Under the pieces are notes generated by a model. It worked only from the letters and a program-made list of their open reading frames with translations. It was not told where the DNA came from and ran no database searches. From positions 11,186,001 through 11,250,000 of the forward strand of contig CM032233.1 of assembly GCA_019009955.1 (NCBI GenBank): DNA of 64,000 nucleotides. The letters are read 5' to 3'. Shown here in pieces: positions 23,283 through 33,639 of this stretch. The stretch comes from Riptortus pedestris (Eukaryota > Arthropoda > Insecta > Hemiptera > Alydidae). Every line of letters begins with the position of its first letter. The stretch's first letter is position 1. The position numbers and the translations under genes were made by a program.

Positions 23283-24450
23283 TTAGCCGCTTAAGAGGCG
23301 GCATTTTACGGAATATTGGAAACGAACAAGCTGACACGTTAGCAAATTAAGCAGCCCAAGATACGAAAATAATTCCAGAATTCTCTCTCGTACCACTCTC
23401 ATACATTAAAAAAGTCCGTCACGCAGGGGCTGCGTAAACTAAGCAGATTTCCCACGTAAAGTTATACAATAGTGAAATCTCCATATGAGTGCCGAACAGT
23501 CACGGAAACAGCCGAACTAGCTTTCGGCGGAAACGAATAGAAGCAACCATAGCTCGTCCGTTACACTTAATAACAATGCAAATATCTCAGTCAATATCCA
23601 AGATAGAGAATAAATGTATATAATAATATTTATAGTAAATTTAATTTTCAATACGATTGGTTCTATACAATTTTTCGATGCGACGTATAGTAACGGAGAT
23701 ATTTCGAATTTTCGAAATTCCTCCCTCTAAACCCCCCCTGCCACGGATCCGATTTCAGCCGGTAATGAACTTGATCTTCCTTTTTACATAAAACGATTAA
23801 ATACCGAGTTTGGTGAGGATTAAACAAAAATTGCGACCGCTAGAGTGTTTTGAACGGACCTCATTTTCATCACCTCCTGGGTAGGATCGATGGGCATTTG
23901 AAGAATTTTTTTTGTAAATCGCGTCATGAGCACGACCTCAATAGCTGATTTAAGGACACCATTTCCCATGCCGACACAATGGCCGGCACATAACATAAGT
24001 GGGACAGAAAATAGACGACAAGTAACAAATCTTACAGCCTACATCAATACATACCAAATATAACTCACAACAACTACAACACAATTAAGAGTCACCATCA
24101 CAAATGCACACAATTTCTGACATATACAGACAGGACATTATTCGACAAGATTTAAAATTCAAGACAATGACAAATGTACTTGCTGCTCACCGACAACATA
24201 AACGTTTATACAAATACTGTTTAAAATTTAATCAAATGATATCAAATTTAATGATGAATATAATTGTAAAAGGAGGTTATTGGCTAGAACCACCTCATAT
24301 TATATTTAACGAATATAATAAAGAACTTATAAAGTTTATCAAAAGTATAGATATAGATGTAGCAAAAATACATTAGAATGTAGAATTGAATGTCAGGAAT
24401 GGGAATCAGAATTCAATATATTTACCTTAGACTCGCAAATTAAATATTGG
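23283..24450 (+). pseudogene. LINE RNase H / C-terminal relic split by element A
   Basis: About 23310-23406 encodes GNEQADTLAN then a stop, then AAQDTKIIPEFSLVPLSYIK, matching the GNE.AD RNase H box and following region of I/Jockey-type LINEs. A reverse element A (23407-23951) interrupts it. Beyond the insertion the same frame continues for about 15 codons (DTISHADTMAGT) to a stop, followed by a decayed 90-residue frame at 24104-24376 rich in K, Y and I. Everything upstream of RNase H is missing. The assignment of 23952-24450 to the same LINE is inference. Confidence 0.55.
23407..23951 (-). repeat. Element A, short form inserted in LINE relic
   Basis: Begins AAAAAAGTCCGTCACGCAGG and ends CCTCAATAGCTGAT. 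It lacks the last bases of the palindrome and has no (TA)n tract. TTAA occurs at both junctions. Confidence 0.8.
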
Positions 24451-24612
24451 TTGAGTTTAACTTTTATTGATTTATTTTTGTTCTTATTTTATTTATTTAC
24501 TTTTCCATTTCATTTATTAATTTTATTTGTAATTATGTTTCTTATTTTAATATTTTATTTTATTATTATTATTTCTTTTACATTATATTTGAATAGATAG
24601 TTGATTAACGTA

Positions 24613-25176
24613 TAAGGGTGTTTTTTTTAGAGGTATAGAACTTTAAATTGCAATAAAACAACGATGGATTATTCGATTGACAAGAATTTTTTTTTTATTC
24701 GAAAGATAATCTTGTGGCATTACATTTTAAATATTATACATATACGGCGCAACATGTCACACAGCTCGTGCCACAATCGATTTATTGAAAGACACGTTTG
24801 GTGACCGCCTAATTTCACGTTTTGGACCTGTGAATTGGCCTCCAAGATCTTGTGATTTAACACCGCTAGACTCCTTTCTGTGGGGCTATGTAAAGTCATT
24901 GGTCTATGCGGATAAGCCACAAACGTTTGACCATTTGGAAGACAACATTTGCCGTGTTATTGCCGATATACGGCCACAAATGTTGGAAAAAGTCATCGAA
25001 AATTGGACTTCCAGATTGGACTACATCCGAGCCAGCCGTGGCGGTCATATGCCAGAAATCATATTTAAAATGTAATGCCACAAGATTATCTTTCGAATAA
25101 AAAAAAATTCTTGTCAATCGAATAATCCATCGTTGTTTTATTGCAATTTAAAGTTCTATAACTCTAAAAAAACACC

Positions 25177-25179
<3 letters not shown>
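24613..25179 (+). mobile_element. Internally deleted mariner-like element, long terminal inverted repeats
   Basis: Left repeat 24613-24732 and right repeat 25063-25179 are near-identical inverted copies (about 117-120 bp), beginning T(A/C)(A/G)GGGTGTTTTTTT and flanked by TA. Between them lies only the 3' third of a transposase gene. The left repeat joins directly to coding sequence, so the N-terminal DNA-binding half and first catalytic aspartate were lost in one deletion. Confidence 0.9.
24753..25074 (+). pseudogene. Truncated Tc1/mariner transposase (C-terminal DDE part)
   Basis: Open frame reading GATCHTARATIDLLKDTFGD, then NWPPRSCDLTPLDSFLWGYV, then LEKVIENWTSRLDYIRASRG and a stop inside the right terminal repeat. 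GATCHTA is the tail of the second catalytic box, but the aspartate expected just before it is a tyrosine codon. SCDLTPLDSFLWG is the conserved third box. There is no frameshift over about 105 codons, so the fragment is fairly young. It cannot act as a transposase but could be mobilised in trans. Confidence 0.85.
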
Positions 25180-25227
<48 letters not shown>

Positions 25228-25230
<3 letters not shown>

Positions 25231-26151
25231 AAATAAAAATGTATTTAAACATAATCATACATTTATTCAAATAAATAACTCCTCATAGGGTTACTATGAG
25301 GAGAAAAAAAAAAGAAAAGAAAAAGAGGCGGCATTTGAAATCTACTAATAGGGGCATTTGTTAGTTAAATAGTTAAATAAAGTACTGTTTTGTTTCTTAT
25401 CAAAATGTAGTATTTATAATCAAACAATGACTCTTTTACTTATTTTTCATCAATGCTCTATTATTCAAAATTTGGTATTCAGAATATAATGGGCAAATAG
25501 AGTATTTAATAAATTATATAATAGACATGCTTTCAGAGTATTTCTAACATCATTTGTAGCACTCTGATTTCATATGCTTATATAAAATGGTTTATTATGA
25601 GAGAAATATAAATTCTGGTCTCTCTCTATGGTTCTAGATGGAGTGTTTATACACCTGTAAACATGGTTATTTTCAGGCCGTCTGTCTTAGTTTTATTTGA
25701 TATAGATCACCTTTAATATTTTGCAAAGAATAAATTTAACAAAAATGATTCAGCTATTTTATTTGATTAGTCGGACTTGGCAGATGTTTTAGTCAACAAG
25801 GTTGCCAGTAAAAACTATTCCTAATATAATATCATTTAACAATTTTATAATGAATGATAAATGATTTAATACAAAAGTTATTATGACGAGTAAATCATGA
25901 AAATCAATTCAATTTCAAATTCCTCAAGGTATTTTCTCAATAGCTACCTCGAGGTTTTAAGCGATTGTTTCTAGTCTAAAGTATTATCTATATATCTATA
26001 CTGAAAGAATTCAAAGATGTAGCGTACTCATTTATCAAGAATAGTTAAAAAATGTTTTTTAGTGTTTTTTCTATGGTCCAGTAAATTATGTTTTAATGGA
26101 AATGTCAGGAAAATATGTTTCCAATTTTTATGAATACACTTTTTCCAGGAT
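25228..26151. other. Unassigned AT-rich sequence
   Basis: No ORF or shared repeat detected in this 0.9-kb stretch. Confidence 0.5.
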
Positions 26152-26273
26152 TTTAGCAGATTTCCCCCAAGGGAAATTTGATATTGAGGTCGTACTCATG
26201 ACGCTATTTTCGAAAAATGTCTTTCAAATGTCCATCGTTCCTATCCAGGAGATGACGAAAATGAGGTCCGTTC

Positions 26274-26345
<72 letters not shown>

Positions 26346-27247
26346 ATGTGTGTGTGTGTGTGTTAACGTTTTAGCGGTCGTACTTTTTGTTTAATTGTTA
26401 CCAAACGCGATATTTACTCGTTTTATGCAAAAAGAAATATCAAGTTCGTTAACGGCTGAAGTCGGACCAGTCGAAGGGGTATTTAGTTAGGAGGTAAAGA
26501 TTTTCGAAAATTCGAAATATCTCCGTTACTATAATTGGGATCGAGAAAGTGTATGGAATGATTCTTATTGAACATTAAATTTACTATAAATATTGTTATA
26601 TACATTTACTTTTGTTGATTTTTTACTTTTGTTTGTACATTTATTCTCTATCTTGAATATTAACATCATCATTCAACATAATTTTGAATATTTGCCTTTT
26701 TTAGTTTTCAGCCTTCAGTAAACACCCACTTCTACTCGCATTACATAAATATTAATCTGTAATATAATAAACCACATTATTATAAGCTTAAATACCAAAT
26801 TTTTTTTTTCAGAGACCTTTATTATATGAGATACATGCAAATACATTCTTGTGCCCCCCCCCTGCTTCCGTCTTCAATTCTTGGACTAATACAATTTGAT
26901 TGATTTAGATAAACATTATTCTGATTCATATAAATTGCAGTACTAAATACAGTACATAGTTTTCAATAAAATTAATATGTTATATTTAGATAGATTTCAG
27001 TAATAGTTAATTTCCGGTCTAGAATATTTCTGTGTTAAGTTCTCAAAGGTTGGCTGGCCTGTTTTTTTACAATTCAGACACTTTCCGTTGGGATATTATT
27101 AAAATTAACTGAAATGTGTCATTGCCATTTGTATTTATTTACTTAATATTCACGGTGGTGTGTTTCTTACCAGTATGTATATTTATCTCTTGTAAAACTT
27201 CACTTAGGAAATCTGCTTGGTTTACGTAGCCCCTGCGTCACGGACTT
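26152..27247 (+). repeat. Element A, complete long-form copy
   Basis: GGATTTTAGCAGATTTCCCC at the start, (TA)n plus (GT)n at about 26279-26362, CGTTTTAGCGGTCG, the long-form middle, and GGAAATCTGCTTGG and a hairpin ending GTCACGGACTTTA. About 1.1 kb, no coding capacity. A short ATTCTCTATCTTGAATATTAAC-like block is partly duplicated near 26605-26660. Confidence 0.85.
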
Positions 27248-27568
27248 TATCTTCTTGTTCTTAAGTACGAAAAATAAAGGTTTAGAATGTTTCTCTTTAT
27301 ACTTCATCTCATGACTGCCAAAAACAATAGCCTATCTTGTGAATCTACAAAACATATGTTTTACAACTAGCCTATATCTTACAATTACAAAGAGATATAA
27401 ATATAACAATCTTTCACTATAATATTCATTCCCTAACACTACTATTGGATAAGTCCACTGAGCTCAAGCTACTTTCGAGGTGTAGATTCCTGCTCACTAC
27501 CATGCACTTCTTGGCAGTTTGACAAGTTTCCCTAGAATTCCAGGTCCGTCATTATTTTCCAAATTCAG

Positions 27569-27570
<2 letters not shown>
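27248..27570. other. Unassigned sequence
   Basis: No ORF or repeat family recognised. Confidence 0.4.
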
Positions 27571-27629
<59 letters not shown>

Positions 27630-27905
27630 AATATATATATGATAGGTCGCAGTTTTTGTTTGAGTCTTACCAAACTGGATATATAAGTGTTTCATGGAAA
27701 ACTGAAATCAAGTACGTTAGCCACTGAAACCGGACAGGTAGGGAGAGCTTTAGGGGGGGCGGGATTTCGTACATTCAAAATATCTATCACTCCTACTCAT
27801 GTCATATTAAAAATAAGCTGTTATATCGTGAACCTTCTTATTCGAAGCTTAAATACCAAATATTGGCTCCATTGAACTTTTACTACAAGAGATCCATGCA
27901 AAGAA
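27571..27905 (+). repeat. (TA)n tract and element A middle fragment
   Basis: (TA)n at 27571-27645 is followed by GGTCGCAGTTTTTGTTTGA and a shortened element A interior. Both termini are missing. 27906-28384 is unassigned AT-rich sequence. Confidence 0.65.
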
Positions 27906-28384
27906 GTAGTGTGATGATGTTATCAATGTCCTTGACTAGAAAATGTTTATTTGATCAATACCATACATTTTGTGTAAAGTAAAAAAAAAAAAATTAATAT
28001 AATCCTTGCGCTCAAGGTATATTAGTAGACTGATTAAGTTATATTAATTGTAAAGAAACGTTGAGTAATGGTATAAATAAAATAATTAGGTTATATAAAA
28101 TAATTGTGACCTACATCGTCCAGAAGAATTAAATAAATGTATGAACTTTATCTGTACCAATCTGTCTATTACTAAGCTGCATTGAACAAAATAATTACCA
28201 AAATATAAATAAAACCATTGAACTAATTAAACAAACAGACAAAGAATACAAAACTTAATCGTACACAATATGCATTAAGGGCGTAATAACCTAGATGTTT
28301 ATCACCCATAAACCTATATCCTGTCCTATCAACGCCATACTCAATATTTAACCCTTTCGTTCAAAATTATTATTCATATTTATT

Positions 28385-28588
28385 AATGGCTGAAATCTGA
28401 ACAGAGAGAGAGAGGAGAGGGGGGGGGTGAAAATTCAAATTATAGTCGTTATTATGAGTCGGGTAGAAAAATGTTAAAATATTGATAATCTATAATTGTT
28501 GTTATACACATTTTTATCTTAGCTCAAATTATTAGCAGTGTGTCAAAAAAATTGCTATATTTACGCAGCCCCTGAGTGCAGGACTTTT
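28385..28588 (+). repeat. Element A, shrunken degraded copy
   Basis: GGCTGAAATCTGAACAG, G-run, TTATGAGTCGGGTAG, and TTTACGCAGCCCCTGAGTG at the end. Confidence 0.6.
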
Positions 28589-28748
28589 CCTTTGTCTTCA
28601 TGGATTGGTCGAGGGAAAACCCCTCCAGGCTGGGCTCCATTAAATAGAAATGGGAACGTGGTTTTCCTATCGAAATTGGGCGCTACAATCTACTGAATAG
28701 TGCAAGGCGTTTCTCATCTCTAGTTATTGTGATCAAGAAGGCCTCCTA

Positions 28749-29348
28749 CTGATCTCCAAACCCCTTAGCCACCCTTTCCTGCAGGGCAGGCTGATATTTG
28801 CATCCAACAGTGTTTGTCTGCTGATCTCCAAACCCCTTAGCCACCCTTTCCTGCAGGGCAGGCTGACATTTGCATCCAACAGTGTTTGTCTGCTGATCTC
28901 CAACCCTCTTAGCCACCCTTTCCTGCAGGGCAGGCTGATATTTGCATCCAACAGTGTTTGTCTGCTGATCTCCAAACCCCTTAGCCACCCTTTCCTGCAG
29001 GGCAGGCTGACATTTGCATCCAACAGTGTTTGTCTGCTGATCTCCAAACCCCTTAGCCACCCTTTCCTGCAGGGCAGGCTGATATATGCATCCAACAGTG
29101 TTTGTCTGCTGATCTCCAAACCCCTTAGCCACCCTTTCCTGCAGGGCAGGCTGACATTTGCATCCAACAGTGTTTGTCTGCTGATCTCCAAACCCCTTAG
29201 CCACCCTTTCCTGCAGGGCAGGCTGATATTTGCATCCAACAGTGTTTGTCTGCTGATCTCCAAACCCCTTAGCCACCCTTTCCTGCAGGGCAGGCTGATA
29301 TATGCATCCAACAGTGTTTGTCTGCTGATCTCCAAACCCCTTAGCCAG
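28749..29348. repeat. 72-bp minisatellite, eight full units plus a partial
   Basis: Units start at 28749, 28821, 28893, 28965, 29037, 29109, 29181 and 29253, with a partial at 29325 and no indels. Each begins CTGATCTCCAAACCCCTTAG and contains CCTGCAGGGCAGGCTGA. Three variants at one point (GATATTTG, GACATTTG, GATATATG) are arranged A-B-A-B-C-B-A-C. Because 72 is divisible by three, two minus-strand frames stay open across it (200 and 227 codons). These are most simply by-products of the period. Confidence 0.95.
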
Positions 29349-29639
29349 CCAGCCTACCACCTGCTTCCTACTTGAATCCGTCAGCCACGTCCGCAAGACC
29401 AACAACCCTACACCCCTTTGAGGGAACACCCGCGAACCCCTCGGTAGTAGAAATTTAAAAACATTGAGCTGGTAGACTCAATGAAGAAAGAAGGTGTAAA
29501 CTACATATCCAGCTTTCAGAGTATAACTCTAAACCCCCTAATACTGTATAAAAGAGCTCTGACATCCTGAACCAACACTCCGAACGTCATTGCATTCGAT
29601 ATACGAGGGATTTTACGTCATCACATTAAATGCTCTGGA
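29349..29639. other. Unassigned, relatively GC-rich flank of the 72-bp array
   Basis: No recognised homology. The minus frame through the array begins here at 29429 with no recognisable domain. Confidence 0.4.
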
Positions 29640-30110
29640 GGCATCAATATTAATTTGGTCGACGCTAACAAAAATTTTATTTTTCTTCTAACAACAATGA
29701 TATCCCTTCAAAGTAGTTGCCAGCTATACACCGGCAGAGTCTTAGTTCCTACTCTTGGAAGCACGCTGGTTGCCCTCAACTGGTATGGCTTTTAACTGTT
29801 CGGTCACGGTCTTTTGGATGTTCTCCAGAAATAACAAAACGGTGTCCTTTTCAATTTAGGGAAAGGGAAAAAGTCACAATAAGGAAAATAATTCATCATC
29901 TGTGATCACAGAATTGAGGAATTCTTCGTCATTGGCAATCTAAATAACAAATTTTGTGACTCTGAAGAACATTCAAAAGACTGTGACCGACCAGTTAAAA
30001 GCCATACCAGTTGAAAACTTTCATCGCTGCTACCAAGAATGGGGAAAAACGACTCCGCCAGTGTAGCTGCCCAATGGAATTATTTTGAAGAGGATAACAT
30101 TGTTGTTTGA
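29640..30110. pseudogene. Inverted pair of mariner transposase 3' ends
   Basis: The right arm (about 29950-30097, plus) encodes KTVTDQLKAIPVENFHRCYQ, EWGK and, after a frameshift, VAAQWNYFEEDNIVV and a stop, the typical C-terminus of Tc1/mariner transposases. The left arm (about 29690-29860, minus) encodes ENIQKTVTEQLKAIPVE and a decayed NYFEG-like end. The arms are diverged inverted copies with their upstream sides meeting near 29900. No catalytic domain remains. Either two nested insertions or a rearranged foldback derivative. Confidence 0.8.
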
Positions 30111-31009
30111 AAAAAAAATTAAAACTTTAGTTACTACAAAACCATCTAAGTCAAAAGTGTAAATATTAGTAATCAAAAGACAAGTACAATATGACTATAC
30201 GTTAAATTTGTGATTTAAAAAAGTGGAGAACATCGCGCTCCTGTATGACCTGAAGAATAATTATATGTGTTTTATATTATTATTTATAATGACATCCTTA
30301 ATTCAATGATTCCGAATCCAAAAACGAATGAATTTGTGTATAAGAGTACAAAAACAAAAGTAGTTTACTCAAGTGGAGTAATAAACTAAGAAGATTTAAC
30401 ATGCTCCGAAATGACAAAGGGATGATGTTATTAGATAAACTTTTTCTTAATTTTTTAATAAAGACCCCCTTAGAAAAAACTGAAATTTAACCTAAATATT
30501 ATTCCTAATGTCAAATCCCATGAGTACTTTACTGAGGCCTAGAAACGCTAAAATATAAAATACTAGTGAAATAGCCTAGTAGAAATTTTTGTATTAAAAC
30601 AGAAGCCCGACGTCCGATATTATGTGGAGATATGGTCTACAGAAAGTGTAAAATACTAAATCATTTATATTTCAGATATTATGCGTCTTATTAAAAATGT
30701 TATGGTACTAAAATTGTTAAGAAAGTAATGCTCTACAATTATTATGAAAGACACTTTTCTGTAACTAGAATATTAACCAAGTTCTTTGTGTTTTCTTGTT
30801 TTCAATTGTTACTTAATCTTCATCCTCACGCATGCGATTTTCACTTAAAGTATATATATCACTAAACATCTCATGCTAAGTCTCATTTCAGTCCTATTTA
30901 CACTAGCAATAATTACTCTATCAAGGAAAAAAATAGAGTATAGAATTTGAACTGACATCATCAGCATGCCATTTCAACATGAGGTATCTGTGTTACTTTT
31001 TTTGGCATC
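30111..31009. other. Unassigned AT-rich sequence
   Basis: No ORF or recognised repeat. A degraded element A distal arm follows at 31010-31105 (TGATTTACCTTAAGAGAAAT). Confidence 0.4.
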
Positions 31010-31105
31010 TACTTGTTAGTCGACGCAAATTTGAAGAATGTTTTCGTAACTTGTGTTCAACTTCAGTAACTGATTTACCTTAAGAGAAATCTGAGGAAAC
31101 TACTT

Positions 31106-31580
31106 ACATTATGTGAGGCTATATTTAATAATGCATTTTTGAGCGTGTATGTAGACATTAATTACTAAACATAAGGTAAAGAAGGCCGTTACAGATGTAT
31201 ACAAAGATGACTTGATGTTATACTACCTTCACCTAGACCATGATTAAGGAAAGTATGAGAATAAATATAATACAAATACATTATTGTACCCGATTGGGTA
31301 GGTGGAGAATATGTGGTAGTGGTAGGACATGAGCTAAAGAAAACTGCTTGTAAGAGGTAAGATGAATAGATCTTGTTGGTACGAGGAGGGGGTGATTAGG
31401 TGAGGAATAGATGGTGGTTTATGTGATGGGATGGAGGACACAGTAGGTCGCCAGTGGAATCTGGTTCGAAAGACTAGAAATAATGGTATTAGGAGTTGGG
31501 GCGAAGGAAATACATTGTTTGGTAGGTGCTAGGAAAGATGGGAATAGATAATGGATAATAAATGGTGATTGTATGAGCTG
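31106..31580. other. Unassigned; purine-rich lead-in to minisatellite
   Basis: From about 31300 the sequence becomes G/A-rich with diverged pieces of the 35-bp unit (GGAATAGATGG, GAGCTGAGAAGAAGG). Confidence 0.5.
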
Positions 31581-32280
31581 AGAAGAAGGATAATAGGAGA
31601 TGATATTAGGAGCTGGAAAGATGGATAATAGGAGGTGATAGTAGGAGCTGAGAAGAAGGGTAATAGATGATGATGGCAGGAGCTGGAAAGAAGGATAATA
31701 GGAGATGATAGTAGGAGCTGGAAAGAAGGATAATAGGAGGTGATAGTAGGAGGTGTAAAGAAGGATAATAGGAGATGATAGTAGGAGGTGTAAAGAAGGA
31801 TAATAGGAGATGATAGTAGGAGGTGTAAAGGAGGATAATAGGAGGTGATAGTAGGAGCTGAGAAGAAGGGTAATAGATGATGATGGCAGGAGCTGGAAAG
31901 AAGGATAATAGGAGATGATAGTAGGAGGTGTAAAGAAGGATAATAGGAGGTGATAGTAGGAGCTGAGAAGAAGGGTAATAGATGATGATGACAGGAGCTG
32001 GAAAGAAGGATAATAGGAGATGATAGTAGGAGCTGGAAAGAAGGATAATAGGAGATGATAGTAGGAGCTGGAAAGAAGGATAATAGGAGATGATAGTAGG
32101 AGCTGGAAAGAAGGATAATAGGAGATGATAGTAGGAGCTGAGAAGAAGGGTAATAGATGATGATGACAGGAGGTGGAAAGAAGGATAATAGGAGGTGATA
32201 GTAGGAGGTGTAAAGAAGGATAATAGGAGATGATAGTAGGAGGTGTAAAGAAGGATAATAGGAGATGATAGTAGGAGCTG
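31581..32280. repeat. 35-bp minisatellite, exactly 20 units
   Basis: Register is kept from 31581 to 32280 without an indel. The unit is GAAAGAAGGATAATAGGAGA followed by TGATAGTAGGAGCTG. Three junction types alternate (AGCTG/GAAAG, AGGTG/TAAAG, AGCTG/AGAAG). The AGAAG type carries linked changes (GGGTAATAGATGATGATGGC) and recurs at 31651, 31861, 31966 and 32141. Non-coding. Confidence 0.95.
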
Positions 32281-32305
32281 GAGATTATGGGAATGCCTCT
32301 AGTTG

Positions 32306-32745
32306 GTAGAGGTGTTGTGATGTTGGCGAATAGATTGTGATGTCAAGAGTTTAAAATATGGGGATATTTGCTAGTGGCAAGGAGTGTTGTGATGATGGGG
32401 GATGAATGGTGATGGCCGGAGCTGGAAAATATGGGAATATTTGCTGGTGGAAAGGACTGTTGTGATAATGAGGGGGGCAGATGGTGATGGCAAGAGCTGG
32501 AAAATATGGGAATATATGCTGGTGGAAGGGAGTGTTGTGATGATGGGGGATAGATGGTGATGGCTGGAGTTGAAAAATATGGGAATAATTCCTGGTGGAA
32601 GGGACTGTTGTGATGATGGGGAGTAGATGGTTGATGGCATGAGCTGGTTATATGAGAATATTTGCTAGTGTAAGGGAGTATTGTGATGATGGTGAAGGCA
32701 GGAGCTGAAAATTATGGGAATGCCTCTGTTGGTAGAGAAGTTGTG
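32306..32745. repeat. About 73-bp minisatellite, six diverged units
   Basis: Repeats of GTTGTGATGATGGGG..GGTGATGGC..GAGCTGGAAAATATGGG..GCTGGTGGAAGG. The unit is about twice the neighbouring 35-bp unit and shares GGAGCTGGAAA, suggesting descent from a dimer. Confidence 0.85.
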
Positions 32746-32894
32746 ATGAGGAATATAAGTGGCTCTTATACTAAAGACGGTTGTGAGGTATGAAGCTCTC
32801 CTACGATCAATGTATGTGTGTGTTAATTTAATTTCTATTTTTTAGTTTACTGCCTATTGCAGTGTTTTATTTACTTATAAAATGTGTCATTATT

Positions 32895-33125
32895 TATCAA
32901 GACCTACAAACATGTAACAATATTTGGGAGATAACATTCCATTGTGTATAGCATACGGGTATAATCTCCGTGGTATTTGTAGTCTAGCGCTATTTTCTGT
33001 TATCCTGTTGTATAAGTTATATATTATTTTATATTTTTTGTACATTGTTATTTTAGCTAATGTTACATGTTTGTTTGTAGGTCTTGATAAAGGCTATTAA
33101 TTTCCCGAAACGTAAGTAAATCATC
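32895..33125. repeat. Inverted repeat with hammerhead-like motif
   Basis: 32895-32919 and 33061-33089 are inverted copies (TATCAAGACCTACAAACATG; the right arm has four extra bases). The right arm runs into CTTGATAAAGG..CCCGAAACGT, a degenerate CTGANNA-stem-GAAA-ACGT series, followed by AAGTAAAT. Layout resembles 1566-1912. Possible Penelope-like relic. Confidence 0.5.
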
Positions 33126-33639
33126 TTTTTTAATTGTTTATAATCCCTAATTGCTCTAAAGTCACTAGTGATAATTCAATTAAATGTTGCTATAATTCAA
33201 TATTCGCTTTTGTATTGACTCCCATTGTTTCTTAAATTTTCCCCAACATACAGTTAAATGTGAACACTCACAAGTTACATTGAATAAATACATAATCGGC
33301 TCGGGAAAAGAATAGTTTCATAGATATTACTCATTCTCTTATATAAAGTATAAAAACAAAATGTGCAGCTAAATTTTAATTCCCATAAATAACTGAAACC
33401 CTCTCTAACACTTTTAGATCACTTATCGGTTTTTGAGCTGATAAAATTAAATTGTTTCGATTTCAAACCACATAAATTTTACTCGAATGTATTAAAATTA
33501 ATTTACCGATTATTTCTAATCTTTATTTAACATACAATTAGGTATCTACTCTTGCGACTTAACACTTAGTCTAGTGGAAATTTCAGTTTATCTTCACGGG
33601 ATTACCATATCTCAGTAGCTATTGCTTCAAATCTTTTTG
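33126..33639. other. Unassigned AT-rich sequence
   Basis: No ORF or repeat recognised. Confidence 0.4.

Noticed and set aside
24104..24376. 90-codon ORF as an independent gene
   Set aside because: It is AT-driven composition next to a LINE RNase H relic with no separate homology.
28733..29429. 200- and 227-codon minus-strand ORFs as real genes
   Set aside because: Any frame open in one 72-bp unit stays open in all. No domain, start context or unique coding tail was seen, so they are listed only as a repeat and a finding.
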